NCBI GenBank assembly: GCA_900466475.1
Contig: UBMI01000009.1
Coordinates: 240,480 to 304,479 of the forward strand
DNA: 64,000 bases
Reading direction: 5' to 3'
Source: Hyphomicrobiales bacterium
GTDB taxonomy: Bacteria > Pseudomonadota > Alphaproteobacteria > Rhizobiales > Rhizobiaceae
A program made the position numbers and the translations under genes. Below the pieces are notes generated by a model. The model saw nothing but the letters and a program-made list of their open reading frames with translations. It had not been told where the DNA came from and ran no database searches. Of the stretch, positions 56,904 through 64,000 are shown in pieces; position 1 is the first letter of the stretch; every line of letters starts with the position of its first letter.

Positions 56904-58178
56904 ATGAATATGCAAACGACGAGCCGCCTGACCGCGGCCGAATCGGCGCTGATCGAAGCCTTCAACGAGAAGATCGGCGAATTGCCGGGTAACGGCGCGG
57001 TCACCGCACTGCGTGACCGGCTGCTCGACGACCTGAAGAAGCAGGGCCTGCCGACGCGCCGTATCGAGGCCTGGCACTATACCGACCTCAAGAACCTCTT
57101 GCGCAATGTTCCGGTCCAGGCGGGTGACGCCGGTTCGGAAGCGCTGGAGCCGCTGGTCGAAGGGTCTCCGGTTCTGTCCGTCATCCAGGGCAAGGCCGCC
57201 AACAAGGCTTCGGCTGGCGATGTCCAGGTTTTTCCCTATTCCGAAAAACTGATCGACGGTTCTGCCGCTGCAGGCCTTGATGCGCTCGGCAATGACGACG
57301 CGGTCGGCCGTATCAATGGCAGCTTCGTCAAGGACGGCTATGTCGTCGAAGTGCCCGAGGGCACCGAGCTTGAAGAGCCGCTGGAAATCCAGTTCATCCA
57401 TGCGGGTGGTGACATCCATACCCGCCTGCCGGTCGCCTTCGGCGCCAATGTGAAGGGTGTCGTCATCGAGCGTCACCAGTCGGTGACCGACAATGCCGCG
57501 CTTGTGTCGCATGTCAGCGAGATCGCGGTCGGGCAGGGCACGGAGCTGACCTGGATCATCCTGCAGCAGCAGGGTTCCGAGGATACGCATCTTGGCCAGA
57601 TCCGCATCGATCTCGGCCCTGACGCAAAGCTGAAGCTCTTCGTCATCAATGCCGGCGGCAAGCTTGTGCGCCAGGAGCTGAATATCAAGGTGAGCGGCGA
57701 GGGCGCCGATCTGACGCTGCGCGGCATCAACCTGCTCGGCGGCGACACGCATACCGACGTGACGATGGTACTCGGCCACAACGTGCCGCATACCGGCTCG
57801 ACGGAAGTGATCCGCAACGTCGTCTTCGACCGCGCCAAGGGTGTCTTCCAGGGCATGATCCGGGTTGCACCCGATGCCCAGAAGACCGATGCCAAGATGG
57901 CCTGCAACACGCTCTTGATGTCCGATGATGCGGAGTTCTCGGTCAAGCCCGAGCTCGAAATCTTCGCCGACGACGTTCAGTGCGGCCACGGCGCGACGGT
58001 TGCCGATATCGACCACAACCATCTCTACTATCTGATGGCTCGCGGCATCCCGGAGAACAAGGCGCGCGCCATGCTGGTCAACGCCTTCGTTGCCGAGATT
58101 ATCGAGGAACTGGAAGACGAAGCACTGGTCGAAGCGCTGGAAGGCGTCATCTCGGCCTGGCTGGAAAAGCACGCCTGA
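56904..58178 (+). CDS. sufD: Fe-S cluster assembly protein SufD
   Basis: 424 residues, paralogous to SufB. N-terminal GLPTRRIEAWHYTDLKN is typical of SufD; late HGATVADIDHNHLYYLMARGIPENKARAMLVNAF is the family C-terminal pattern, containing the conserved His. The ATG at 56904, not the GTG at 56883, is the likely start. sufS follows 12 bases after the stop. Confidence 0.97.
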   Translation: MNMQTTSRLTAAESALIEAFNEKIGELPGNGAVTALRDRLLDDLKKQGLPTRRIEAWHYTDLKNLLRNVPVQAGDAGSEALEPLVEGSPVLSVIQGKAANKASAGDVQVFPYSEKLIDGSAAAGLDALGNDDAVGRINGSFVKDGYVVEVPEGTELEEPLEIQFIHAGGDIHTRLPVAFGANVKGVVIERHQSVTDNAALVSHVSEIAVGQGTELTWIILQQQGSEDTHLGQIRIDLGPDAKLKLFVINAGGKLVRQELNIKVSGEGADLTLRGINLLGGDTHTDVTMVLGHNVPHTGSTEVIRNVVFDRAKGVFQGMIRVAPDAQKTDAKMACNTLLMSDDAEFSVKPELEIFADDVQCGHGATVADIDHNHLYYLMARGIPENKARAMLVNAFVAEIIEELEDEALVEALEGVISAWLEKHA

Positions 58179-58190
58179 TCGGAAAACGCC

Positions 58191-59432
58191 ATGGACAAGA
58201 TCGTACCGGCAACCGCCTATGATGTCGAAGCCATCCGCAGGGATTTCCCGATCCTTGCGGAGAAGGTGCATGGCAAGCCGCTGGTCTATCTGGACAACGG
58301 CGCTTCCGCCCAGAAGCCGCAGGCGGTGATCGATGCGATCTCGCATGCCTACAGCCATGAATATGCCAATGTGCATCGCGGCCTGCATTACCTTTCCAAT
58401 GCGGCAACGGAAGCCTATGAAGCGGCGCGCGAAAAGGTTCGCCGCTTCCTGAATGCGCCTTCTGTAGACGATATCGTCTTCACCAAGAACTCGACCGAGG
58501 CGATCAATACCGTCGCCTACGGCTGGGGCATGCCCAAGATCGGCGAGGGTGACGAGATCGTGCTGACGATCATGGAGCACCACTCCAATATCGTGCCCTG
58601 GCATTTCATTCGGGAGAGGCAGGGCGCCAAGCTCGTCTGGGTGCCTGTCGATGATGAGGGCGCCTTCCATATCGAGGATTTCGAGAAGAGCCTGACCGAC
58701 AAGACCAAGCTCGTCGCGATCACCCACATGTCGAATGCGCTCGGCACCATCGTCCCGGTCAAGGAAGTCTGCCGCATCGCCCATGAGCGTGGCATTCCGG
58801 TGCTGATCGACGGTTCGCAGGGTGCTGTGCATCTGCCCGTCGACGTGCAGGATATCGATTGTGACTGGTATGTCATGACCGGTCACAAGCTCTACGGACC
58901 CTCAGGCATCGGTGTACTTTACGGCAAGAAGGACCGGCTGAAGGAGATGCGGCCATTCCAGGGCGGCGGCGAGATGATCTTTGAAGTCAGCGAAGACATC
59001 GTCACCTACAACGATCCGCCGCATCGCTTCGAAGCCGGCACGCCGCCGATCGTGCAGGCGATCGGGCTCGGTTATGCGCTCGACTATATGGACAAGATCG
59101 GCCGCGAGAATATCGCAGCCCATGAGGCTGATCTGACGGCCTATGCGGAAGAGCGGCTGAAGGCGGTCAATTCGCTGCGCGTTTTCGGCAATGCGCCTGG
59201 CAAGGGCGCGATCTTCTCCTTCGAGCTTGCAGGCATCCACGCCCATGACGTCTCGATGGTAATCGACCGACAGGGTGTTGCTGTGCGCGCGGGCACGCAT
59301 TGCGCCATGCCGCTCTTGAAACGCTTCGGCGTCACCTCCACATGCCGTGCATCCTTCGGCATGTATAATACCCGCGCCGAAGTGGATGCGCTGGCCGATG
59401 CGCTCGACTATGCGCGCAAGTTCTTTGCTTGA
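58191..59432 (+). CDS. sufS: Cysteine desulfurase SufS (group II)
   Basis: 413 residues. Group II marks: YLDNGASAQKPQAVIDA at the start, PLP lysine in MTGHKLYGPSGIGVLYG, and the active cysteine in VRAGTHCAMPLLKRF (short-loop type). It usually needs SufE or SufU to accept sulfur; no sufE is in the window. This is the second desulfurase in one operon. Confidence 0.97.
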   Translation: MDKIVPATAYDVEAIRRDFPILAEKVHGKPLVYLDNGASAQKPQAVIDAISHAYSHEYANVHRGLHYLSNAATEAYEAAREKVRRFLNAPSVDDIVFTKNSTEAINTVAYGWGMPKIGEGDEIVLTIMEHHSNIVPWHFIRERQGAKLVWVPVDDEGAFHIEDFEKSLTDKTKLVAITHMSNALGTIVPVKEVCRIAHERGIPVLIDGSQGAVHLPVDVQDIDCDWYVMTGHKLYGPSGIGVLYGKKDRLKEMRPFQGGGEMIFEVSEDIVTYNDPPHRFEAGTPPIVQAIGLGYALDYMDKIGRENIAAHEADLTAYAEERLKAVNSLRVFGNAPGKGAIFSFELAGIHAHDVSMVIDRQGVAVRAGTHCAMPLLKRFGVTSTCRASFGMYNTRAEVDALADALDYARKFFA

Positions 59433-59442
59433 GGAAGAAGCC

Positions 59443-59817
59443 ATGAGCCTGGATGAAGAAAAGATCGACGTGCGCGAGGGCATCGTGCATTCCAGCATTC
59501 CGGAAGCGGAACTGGCGCGGCTCAGCGAGGACGTGATCGGCGCTCTCAAGACCGTCTACGACCCGGAAATTCCCGCAGACATCTTTGAGCTCGGCCTCGT
59601 CTACAAGATCGATATCGAAGATGACCACATGGTGAAGATCATGATGACGCTGACGGCTCCGGGCTGCCCGGTTGCCGGCGAAATGCCGGGCTGGGTGGAA
59701 AATGCCGTGGGCGCAGTCGAAGGTGTTTCGGGCGTCGAGGTTTCCATGACCTTCGATCCACCGTGGACGCCGGACCGCATGTCTGAAGAAGCGCAGGTCG
59801 CGGTTGGCTGGTACTGA
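59443..59817 (+). CDS. sufT: SUF assembly protein SufT (DUF59/MIP18 domain)
   Basis: 124 residues with the MIP18/DUF59 fold: TVYDPEIPADIFELGLVYKIDIEDD, MTLTAPGCPVAGEMPGWV with the cysteine, and VEVSMTFDPPWTPDRMSEEAQ. SufT helps Fe-S protein maturation under high demand. The ATG at 59443 is 10 bases past the sufS stop. Confidence 0.95.
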   Translation: MSLDEEKIDVREGIVHSSIPEAELARLSEDVIGALKTVYDPEIPADIFELGLVYKIDIEDDHMVKIMMTLTAPGCPVAGEMPGWVENAVGAVEGVSGVEVSMTFDPPWTPDRMSEEAQVAVGWY

Positions 59818-59912
59818 TACGGTACCGTGGTATTGATCGCTTAAGGTGATCGCCTTACATTGATTCATGAAGCGCCGGATCTTGACCCCGGTCGTGGAAG
59901 GAGATTTGGCCC

Positions 59913-60308
59913 ATGGGCTTTGCAGTAATGAGCATGACGACAGCCGCCGCGGACCGCGTGAAGGCGATCGTCGAAAATGGCGGGCCGGATGCCAAAGGCA
60001 TTCGCGTCGGCATCAAGAAGGGTGGCTGCGCCGGGATGGAATATACCATCGACATGGTGACAGAACCCAATGCCAAGGACGACCTGATCGAGCGCGACGG
60101 CGCCCGGGTCTGGATCGAGCCTTCGGCCGTTCTCTACCTGCTCGGCACCGAACTCGGCTTTGAAACGACCACGCTGCGCTCCGGCTTCATCTTTACCAAT
60201 CCAAATCAGACCTCGGCCTGCGGATGTGGTGAATCTGTCGAGCTGAAGCCCGCCGATCTCGCAGCCCTTGCCGCGCGCGGCGATGCCGTGGTTCCGGCTC
60301 AGCATTAA
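59913..60308 (+). CDS. sufA: A-type Fe-S carrier SufA
   Basis: 131 residues. The three conserved cysteines are in KKGGCAG and ACGCGES near the C-terminus. Such proteins receive clusters from SufBCD and pass them on. GAAGGAG precedes the ATG. It lies 95 bases after sufT and closes the operon, followed by a terminator. Confidence 0.95.
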   Translation: MGFAVMSMTTAAADRVKAIVENGGPDAKGIRVGIKKGGCAGMEYTIDMVTEPNAKDDLIERDGARVWIEPSAVLYLLGTELGFETTTLRSGFIFTNPNQTSACGCGESVELKPADLAALAARGDAVVPAQH

Positions 60309-60333
60309 CAGTTTTCCATTGAAATTGCCTGAT

Positions 60334-60357
60334 GGCCGCCATAATTGGCGGCCTTTT
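60334..60357 (+). terminator. Rho-independent terminator of the suf operon
   Basis: GGCCGCC (60334-60340), loop ATAATT, GGCGGCC (60347-60353), then TTTTGATTTTG. It is 26 bases after the sufA stop. Confidence 0.9.
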
Positions 60358-60413
60358 GATTTTGACGAGCCTGTCCGAGATCGACAAGCGACCAAGAAGA
60401 AACGAAGCGGACA

Positions 60414-61034
60414 ATGCTCCTCCTGTTCCTCAAGGGCGCCCTCCTGGGTGTTATCATCACTGCGCCGCTCGGGCCGATCGGAACGCTCTGCATCAACCGC
60501 AGCCTCGAGAAGGGGTTCTGGTATGGCTTTTCCGGCGGACTAGGGACCGCGCTCGGGGATGCAAGCTATGCGCTGGTCGCTGTCGCCGGGATTGCCGTTT
60601 TCTCCGAAACCATGTCGATGGCCACCATGCCGCTGGCGCTTGGGGGTGGCCTGATGCTGCTCTGGCTCGGCTGGCGCGGGCTGAAAAACAAGGGAAAGAT
60701 CAAGGCGGCAAAGATCAATGCGGCCGATTTCCTGCACACGACCATCTCGACCTTCCTGCTGACCATTTCCAATCCGGCAACGATCCTCTCGTTCGGCGCA
60801 CTGTTTGCCGGCCTCGGCCTGACGGAGGAGACGCGCCGGTTCAGTTCGGCAATGATCGTCTCGGGCGTCTTCATGGGATCGCTGCTCTGGTGGTTCTGCC
60901 TGAGCGGCGCCGTCAGCCTCGCCAGGGACCGGCTGTCGACCGATTTCACGGCCAAGGTCGGCCGAGCGACAAGCTACATGCTGATCGCCTTCGGCGCGGT
61001 GGCGCTCGGTTCGGTGGCTTATTCGATCGTATAG
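60414..61034 (+). CDS. LysE-family amino-acid exporter
   Basis: 206 residues with about six membrane helices. The family opening GVIITAPLGPIGTLCINRSLEKG is present, with LGGGLMLLWLGWRGL and STFLLTISNPATILSF in the second half, typical of RhtB/LysE carriers. It exports an unknown amino acid or quorum compound. No regulator is adjacent. Confidence 0.92.
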   Translation: MLLLFLKGALLGVIITAPLGPIGTLCINRSLEKGFWYGFSGGLGTALGDASYALVAVAGIAVFSETMSMATMPLALGGGLMLLWLGWRGLKNKGKIKAAKINAADFLHTTISTFLLTISNPATILSFGALFAGLGLTEETRRFSSAMIVSGVFMGSLLWWFCLSGAVSLARDRLSTDFTAKVGRATSYMLIAFGAVALGSVAYSIV

Positions 61035-61048
61035 AGCAGGAGAGCGCG

Positions 61049-61354
61049 TTAATCGCGCTTGATGCTCATCAGCACGTCCCAGAGATCGGCGCCGGTTTCG
61101 AAGACCGCGGCATTGGCCTTGTAGCTCTGTTCGGTTTCGACGAGGTCGGTCAGTTCGGTGGCGAAATCCACGTCCTGGTCGGTCGCGGTGACGCTTGCCT
61201 GAACACCCGTCGGTTCAACAGACTGGAAGCTCGTGTCCAGCCGGCCGTAGCCCGGCGTGCTCGCATTGGCGACATTGTTGGCGATCGCGCCTGCGCGCTT
61301 CGTCTGCGCCAGCATTCCCGAGAGAGCCGTATGCGTGATTGCAGAAATGCTCAT
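61049..61354 (-). CDS. Orphan flagellar basal-body rod/hook family protein
   Basis: 101 residues, far shorter than FlgC, FlgG or FlgE. It contains only the N-terminal rod motif (ITHTALSGMLAQTKRAGAIANNVANASTPGY pattern with the NNVANASTPGY core) and the C-terminal motif (TDLVETEQSYKANAAVFETGADLWDVLM). The two helices of the rod fold are therefore joined by only a short linker. No other flagellar gene is in the window. Start at MSISAITHTAL; an ATG eight codons upstream is less likely. Confidence 0.85.
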   Translation of the reverse strand: MSISAITHTALSGMLAQTKRAGAIANNVANASTPGYGRLDTSFQSVEPTGVQASVTATDQDVDFATELTDLVETEQSYKANAAVFETGADLWDVLMSIKRD

Positions 61355-61474
61355 CGACCGTTTCCCTGTTCCGGACACCAGCGTTGTATCGGCAAGGATT
61401 TAGGGAATGCTGAACGGCTTCGGTTAGCGAAAGGCGAGGGTGATTGAACGGCTGTGCCGGAATGGCACGCGGCC

Positions 61475-62059
61475 TTAGCGATTGGCCCTCATGCCCGCGA
61501 TCAGGATATCGATGAGCTGGCGGGCCGCTTGCCTCCAGGCCGGGCCGCAGCTGATGCTTGCACCACCGGCAAGTGCCCGAAGAAGGTCGAGCGGGTCCAT
61601 GGTGAGGCGGATCTCGCCGGCCTCAATGGCGCGGTCGATCAGCAGATTGACGGCATCGGTGATCGGGGTAACGGAATCGGCATAGAGTTGCGACGTGCCT
61701 CCAACAAGTGAATCCAGCAACTCGGACATGCCGTGTTTGGTCACCACATAGTCGACGAACTGCACCAGCCACAGGCGGAGCGCTTCGACAGGCGGATGCG
61801 TTTCGGACAAGCTCCCGGCCGCAGCCGCAAGCTGGGCAGTCTCGTTGCGATAGACGGCGGAAATCAGCGCATCGCGCGTCGGGAAATGGCGATAGAGCGT
61901 ACCAATGCCAACGCCGGCGAGGCGGGCGATTTCCTCCAGGCTGGCGCTGGAGCCCTTGTCGGCGAAGACGGTCTTTGCCGTTTCCATCAATAGAAGGCGA
62001 TTGCGCTCGGCATCCGCACGCGGCTTTCGGACGGCAGGCCCGTCACTTTTTCCGGCCAT
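61475..62059 (-). CDS. TetR-family transcriptional regulator
   Basis: A 194-residue helix-turn-helix repressor: ETAKTVFADKGSSASLEEIARLAGVGIGTLYRHFPTRDALISAVY is covered in pattern by the N-terminal domain (about 20-70). The C-terminal ligand domain is unspecific. Divergent from an SDR gene, with a perfect palindrome ACGGAGGG-T-CCCTCCGT between, so it probably represses the dehydrogenase and itself. Confidence 0.94.
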   Translation of the reverse strand: MAGKSDGPAVRKPRADAERNRLLLMETAKTVFADKGSSASLEEIARLAGVGIGTLYRHFPTRDALISAVYRNETAQLAAAAGSLSETHPPVEALRLWLVQFVDYVVTKHGMSELLDSLVGGTSQLYADSVTPITDAVNLLIDRAIEAGEIRLTMDPLDLLRALAGGASISCGPAWRQAARQLIDILIAGMRANR

Positions 62060-62082
62060 TTTTCGAGACGTCCCCTTGATAA

Positions 62083-62099
62083 ACGGAGGGTCCCTCCGT
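62083..62099. promoter_or_regulatory. Operator-like palindrome between tetR and SDR genes
   Basis: ACGGAGGG (62083-62090), centre T, CCCTCCGT (62092-62099). It lies 24 bases upstream of the TetR start on that strand. Confidence 0.72.
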
Positions 62100-62194
62100 A
62101 TTTATCTGGAGGCATCCTCCTTTTATTCCATCAGAGGCCGGCGGGCAATGGTCCACCAGCCCGGAGCGGTGCGTCCATGATCAAGGAGATAATC

Positions 62195-63163
62195 ATGAGT
62201 GGACTTTTTGGCGCGACATCGACCACCGACGAGGTGCTTTCCGGCATCGATCTCAAGGGGAAGCGTGTTTTCGTGACAGGTGTTTCGGCCGGTCTCGGTG
62301 TGGAAACCGCGCGCGTGCTGGCAGCCCATGGAGCACAGGTCGTGGGTACGGCACGTGATCTCGCAAAGGCGAGGGTGGCAACGGAGGTCGTGCGCGCCGG
62401 TGCGGCCGACGGAGGCGGCCTTGAGATCGTCGAGCTCGATCTTGCTTCTCTGGCAAGCGTACGAGCCTGCGCCGATGCGCTTGTTGCGGATGGCCGCCCA
62501 TTCGATGTCATCATCGCCAATGCCGGTGTCATGGCCGCTCCCTTCGGCCGCACGGCAGACGGTTTCGAAACACAGTTCGGCACCAATCATCTCGGTCATT
62601 TCGTGCTGGTCAACCGCATCGCGCCGCTCGTCAAAACTGGTGGCCGTGTCGTGATCGTCGCATCCTCAGGCCATCGCATGGCACCTTTCAGCCTCGACGA
62701 CCTCAATTTCGAGAGCAAGACCTATGAGCCCTGGGCGGCCTATGCCCAGTCGAAAACCGCAAATATCCTCTTCGCGGTGGAGCTCGACCGGCGCCTCGGG
62801 GAGCGCGGCATCCGCGCAACGGCATTGCATCCCGGCGGCATCCAGACTGAGCTCGGCCGTCATCTCGACCCCGGCATGATCGAAGGCATGCTGGCGCAGA
62901 TCAATGCGGCACTTGCTGCCGAGGGCAAGTCGGGCTTCGAGTGGAAGACAATACCGCAGGGTGCAGCGACTTCCGTGTGGGCCGGTTTCGTCGCCCCGGC
63001 AGACGCGATCGGCGGCAAATATTGCGAGAATTGCCACGTCTCACACGTGACCGACGCGGAGATCAGCCCGATTTCCGAGGGCGTACGCTCCTATGCGCTC
63101 GATCCCGAAACGGCGAAGGCATTGTGGGCCAGGAGCGAAGAAATGGTTGGCGAGCGCTTCTAG
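62195..63163 (+). CDS. Short-chain dehydrogenase/reductase
   Basis: An NAD(P)-dependent oxidoreductase of 322 residues. The classical SDR residues are present: TGVSAGLGVETARV (cofactor loop), NAGVM, the catalytic Ser in VASSGH, and Tyr-Lys in YAQSK. The subgroup resembles retinol-dehydrogenase/WWOX-like SDRs with unknown small-molecule substrates. AAGGAG precedes the ATG at 62195. Predicted target of the adjacent TetR repressor. Confidence 0.93.
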   Translation: MSGLFGATSTTDEVLSGIDLKGKRVFVTGVSAGLGVETARVLAAHGAQVVGTARDLAKARVATEVVRAGAADGGGLEIVELDLASLASVRACADALVADGRPFDVIIANAGVMAAPFGRTADGFETQFGTNHLGHFVLVNRIAPLVKTGGRVVIVASSGHRMAPFSLDDLNFESKTYEPWAAYAQSKTANILFAVELDRRLGERGIRATALHPGGIQTELGRHLDPGMIEGMLAQINAALAAEGKSGFEWKTIPQGAATSVWAGFVAPADAIGGKYCENCHVSHVTDAEISPISEGVRSYALDPETAKALWARSEEMVGERF

Positions 63164-63211
63164 GCAGCAAACCCGCGCTTCGCCACCGACAGCGAGCAGG
63201 GGCCGGGAGAC

Positions 63212-63287
63212 TGGTGCCCCTGCCGAGGAATTGAACCTGGATCGGCTGCAAACCAGACAGCTGCTCTGACGTTGAGCTACGAGGGGC
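63212..63287 (-). pseudogene. Degenerate tRNA-like sequence
   Basis: A 76-base sequence ending in CCA on the minus strand. A T arm with loop TTCAATT and an anticodon arm GCTGT-CTGGTTT-GCAGC (anticodon GGT, Thr type) fold well, and a D arm GCTC/GAGC is present, but the D loop lacks GG and the acceptor stem has two mismatches at its inner end. It is probably a decayed tRNA gene or a tRNA-like remnant. It lies in the 420-base gap between the SDR and DUF982 genes. Confidence 0.4.
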
Positions 63288-63583
63288 GTGGTGTCTTTAT
63301 GCCAGAAACGACGTCCGCAGGCGAACGGAGCTTCAACAGACGGTTAGGCAGTAAGGTTAACCTGCCGCAGATGGCGGATACAGGAGAAGGGCGCCCGGTA
63401 CAGGGGCAGGCAGCCCTTCTCCCAGCTGGTCGTTACAGCATCCAGCATGAATGATTACGCAGAGAATCGAAAATGGTTCACCGGTGCGGACAAAAGTCCC
63501 GAAAAAGTTTGAACGCCCCTCATCGCCGGGAAAGCAGAGCCGCGCATCGTCCAGTCTCGCGGCTCTTTGCCAATCGCCGCTGC
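63288..63583. other. Hairpin-rich non-coding gap
   Basis: No convincing gene. It holds a 10-base palindrome AGGTTAACCT inside GGCAG...CTGCC (about 63347-63366), a perfect inverted repeat GGAGAAGGGC (63383-63392) / GCCCTTCTCC (63413-63422) with a 20-base loop that can itself fold, and the downstream terminator. A structured small RNA is possible. Confidence 0.4.
63536..63566 (-). terminator. Terminator of the DUF982 gene
   Basis: Arms AGAGCCGCG (63536-63544) and CGCGGCTCT (63558-63566). On the minus strand it begins 18 bases past the stop and is followed by GCTTTCC, a weak U-tract. Confidence 0.6.
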
Positions 63584-63856
63584 TCAGGCCTTGATGTCGA
63601 GGCCAGCTTCGACTGCGGCGGCGATGAAAGCCTTGCGCGCATCCTCGCCAGTGCGCTTGCCCTTGATGACATCGGCGCAGATCAGCAGCGCCTGATCCAG
63701 TGCGGCACCATCTTCCGTCGGCCAGTCCTCGATCATCGCCCAGGAGGCCGCCTGGGTATTGGCGATGGTCTCATATTGGCCGGGCTCTTCAAGGGCGACA
63801 AGCACGGGCTTCGACCAGGGCGCCTGCATTCTTGCTTCGCTTTGATCCTGAGACAT
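63584..63856 (-). CDS. DUF982 small protein
   Basis: 90 residues with the DUF982 pattern: WSKPVLVALEEPGQYETIANTQ, then AASWAMIEDWPTEDGAALDQALLICADVIKG and the C-terminal DARKAFIAAAVEAG. DUF982 is nearly confined to rhizobia, often multicopy, and of unknown function. The ATG at 63856 is preceded by GGAAG. Confidence 0.9.
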   Translation of the reverse strand: MSQDQSEARMQAPWSKPVLVALEEPGQYETIANTQAASWAMIEDWPTEDGAALDQALLICADVIKGKRTGEDARKAFIAAAVEAGLDIKA

Positions 63857-63892
63857 GGTGTGACTTCCTTCGCGCATTTCCATCAGAATTAG

Positions 63893-63922
63893 GAAAGCCC
63901 CTCCCATGATGGAAGGGGCTTT
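63893..63922 (-). terminator. Terminator of the gene entering from the right edge
   Basis: Arms AAAGCCCC (63893-63900) and GGGGCTTT (63915-63922), extendable to 12 bases with one mismatch. On the minus strand it is followed by CCTAATTCTG, with only a short U-tract. It is about 46 bases past the partial gene's stop. Confidence 0.6.
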
Positions 63923-63967
63923 GATTGCTCAGCCCTTCGCTTACACTTCGGGCAGCTGGCTTGGCCG

Positions 63968-64000
63968 CTACTCGGCTGCCTCTGCGTAGGCCTCGACCGG
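63968..64000 (-). CDS. 3' end of a gene continuing beyond the window
   Basis: An open minus-strand frame ends with TAG at 63968-63970, encoding a last stretch PVEAYAEAAE. A hairpin terminator follows. Too short to identify the product. Confidence 0.4.
   Translation of the reverse strand, partial: PVEAYAEAAE

Noticed and set aside
56850..58886. A 678-codon minus-strand frame over sufD and sufS
   Set aside because: It is antisense to two certain suf genes, and its composition is that of a shadow frame.
62999..63047. A CxxCH heme-type motif (CENCH) in the SDR protein
   Set aside because: The protein is a cytosolic SDR without signal peptide; a single CxxCH in the tail of this family is likely chance.
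63212..63422. Two-piece tmRNA (ssrA) or a riboswitch
   Set aside because: The tRNA-like part has an anticodon arm, which tmRNA lacks, and I found no tag-peptide reading frame. No known aptamer pattern is visible.

Overview
The window is about 64 kb of GC-rich, densely packed chromosomal DNA that reads as core genome of a Rhizobium-group alphaproteobacterium (R. etli / R. leguminosarum type). The reasons are: a eukaryote-like NADP isocitrate dehydrogenase; a suf cluster in rhizobial order (desulfurase-sufB-small ORF-sufC-sufD-sufS-sufT-sufA) with an Irr-type iron control element in front; small PurL with separate PurS and PurQ; DUF1127 and DUF982 small proteins; a PagL-like lipid A deacylase; and copies of the two-hairpin dispersed repeat common between genes in this group. 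The genus assignment is inference from gene content. I see no prophage, insertion sequence, CRISPR array or rRNA operon.

Layout. 0-11.8 kb: AraC/GyrI-like regulator, glutathione S-transferase, icd, a secreted protein, a FUSC efflux protein, trmJ-murI, an MFS carrier, a HerA/DUF87-type ATPase, and a cupin gene divergent from a marR gene with two operator-like palindromes between them. 12-16.3 kb: rpsD, glsA, ttcA and two tandem inositol-phosphatase paralogues. 16.2-20.6 kb, minus strand: hisC, two Bcr/CflA drug-efflux paralogues, grxD. 20.8-30.5 kb, mostly minus: a basic-tailed small protein, bolA-purL, a PagL-like protein, a MocR-type regulator with an inverted-repeat operator, DUF1127, a lipoprotein, then purC-purS-kptA-purQ, with an RNA 2'-phosphotransferase inside the purine operon. 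30.7-39.7 kb: a PAS-PAS-GGDEF-EAL protein, a small hydrolase, DUF2189 and iron-permease-like membrane proteins, purB, rpe-DUF2259 and a periplasmic binding protein. 39.8-52.8 kb: flavin reductase, TfoX-like protein, Nudix, DEAD-box helicase, M23 peptidase, bcp-DUF455, a very large YhdP/AsmA-like protein, tyrS, anmK-GNAT and a hydrolase.

52.8-60.4 kb: the suf operon, making iron-sulfur clusters with two different cysteine desulfurases, the SufBCD scaffold, SufT and the A-type carrier. 60.4-64 kb: LysE exporter, an orphan flagellar-rod-like protein, tetR divergent from a short-chain dehydrogenase, a degenerate tRNA-like sequence in a hairpin-rich gap, a DUF982 protein and the 3' end of another gene.

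Purine synthesis is dispersed over four loci on the same strand (purL; purC-S-Q; purB), interleaved with redox and Fe-S partners (grxD, bolA). The most rewarding unexplained items are the Irr-type element and second palindrome before suf, the 84-residue protein embedded in suf, kptA in the purine operon, the three local regulator operators, the predicted membrane-bound serine hydrolase at 21.2 kb, the orphan flagellar-rod protein and the tRNA-like/hairpin gap at 63.2-63.55 kb. I did not find a convincingly new multi-gene system.
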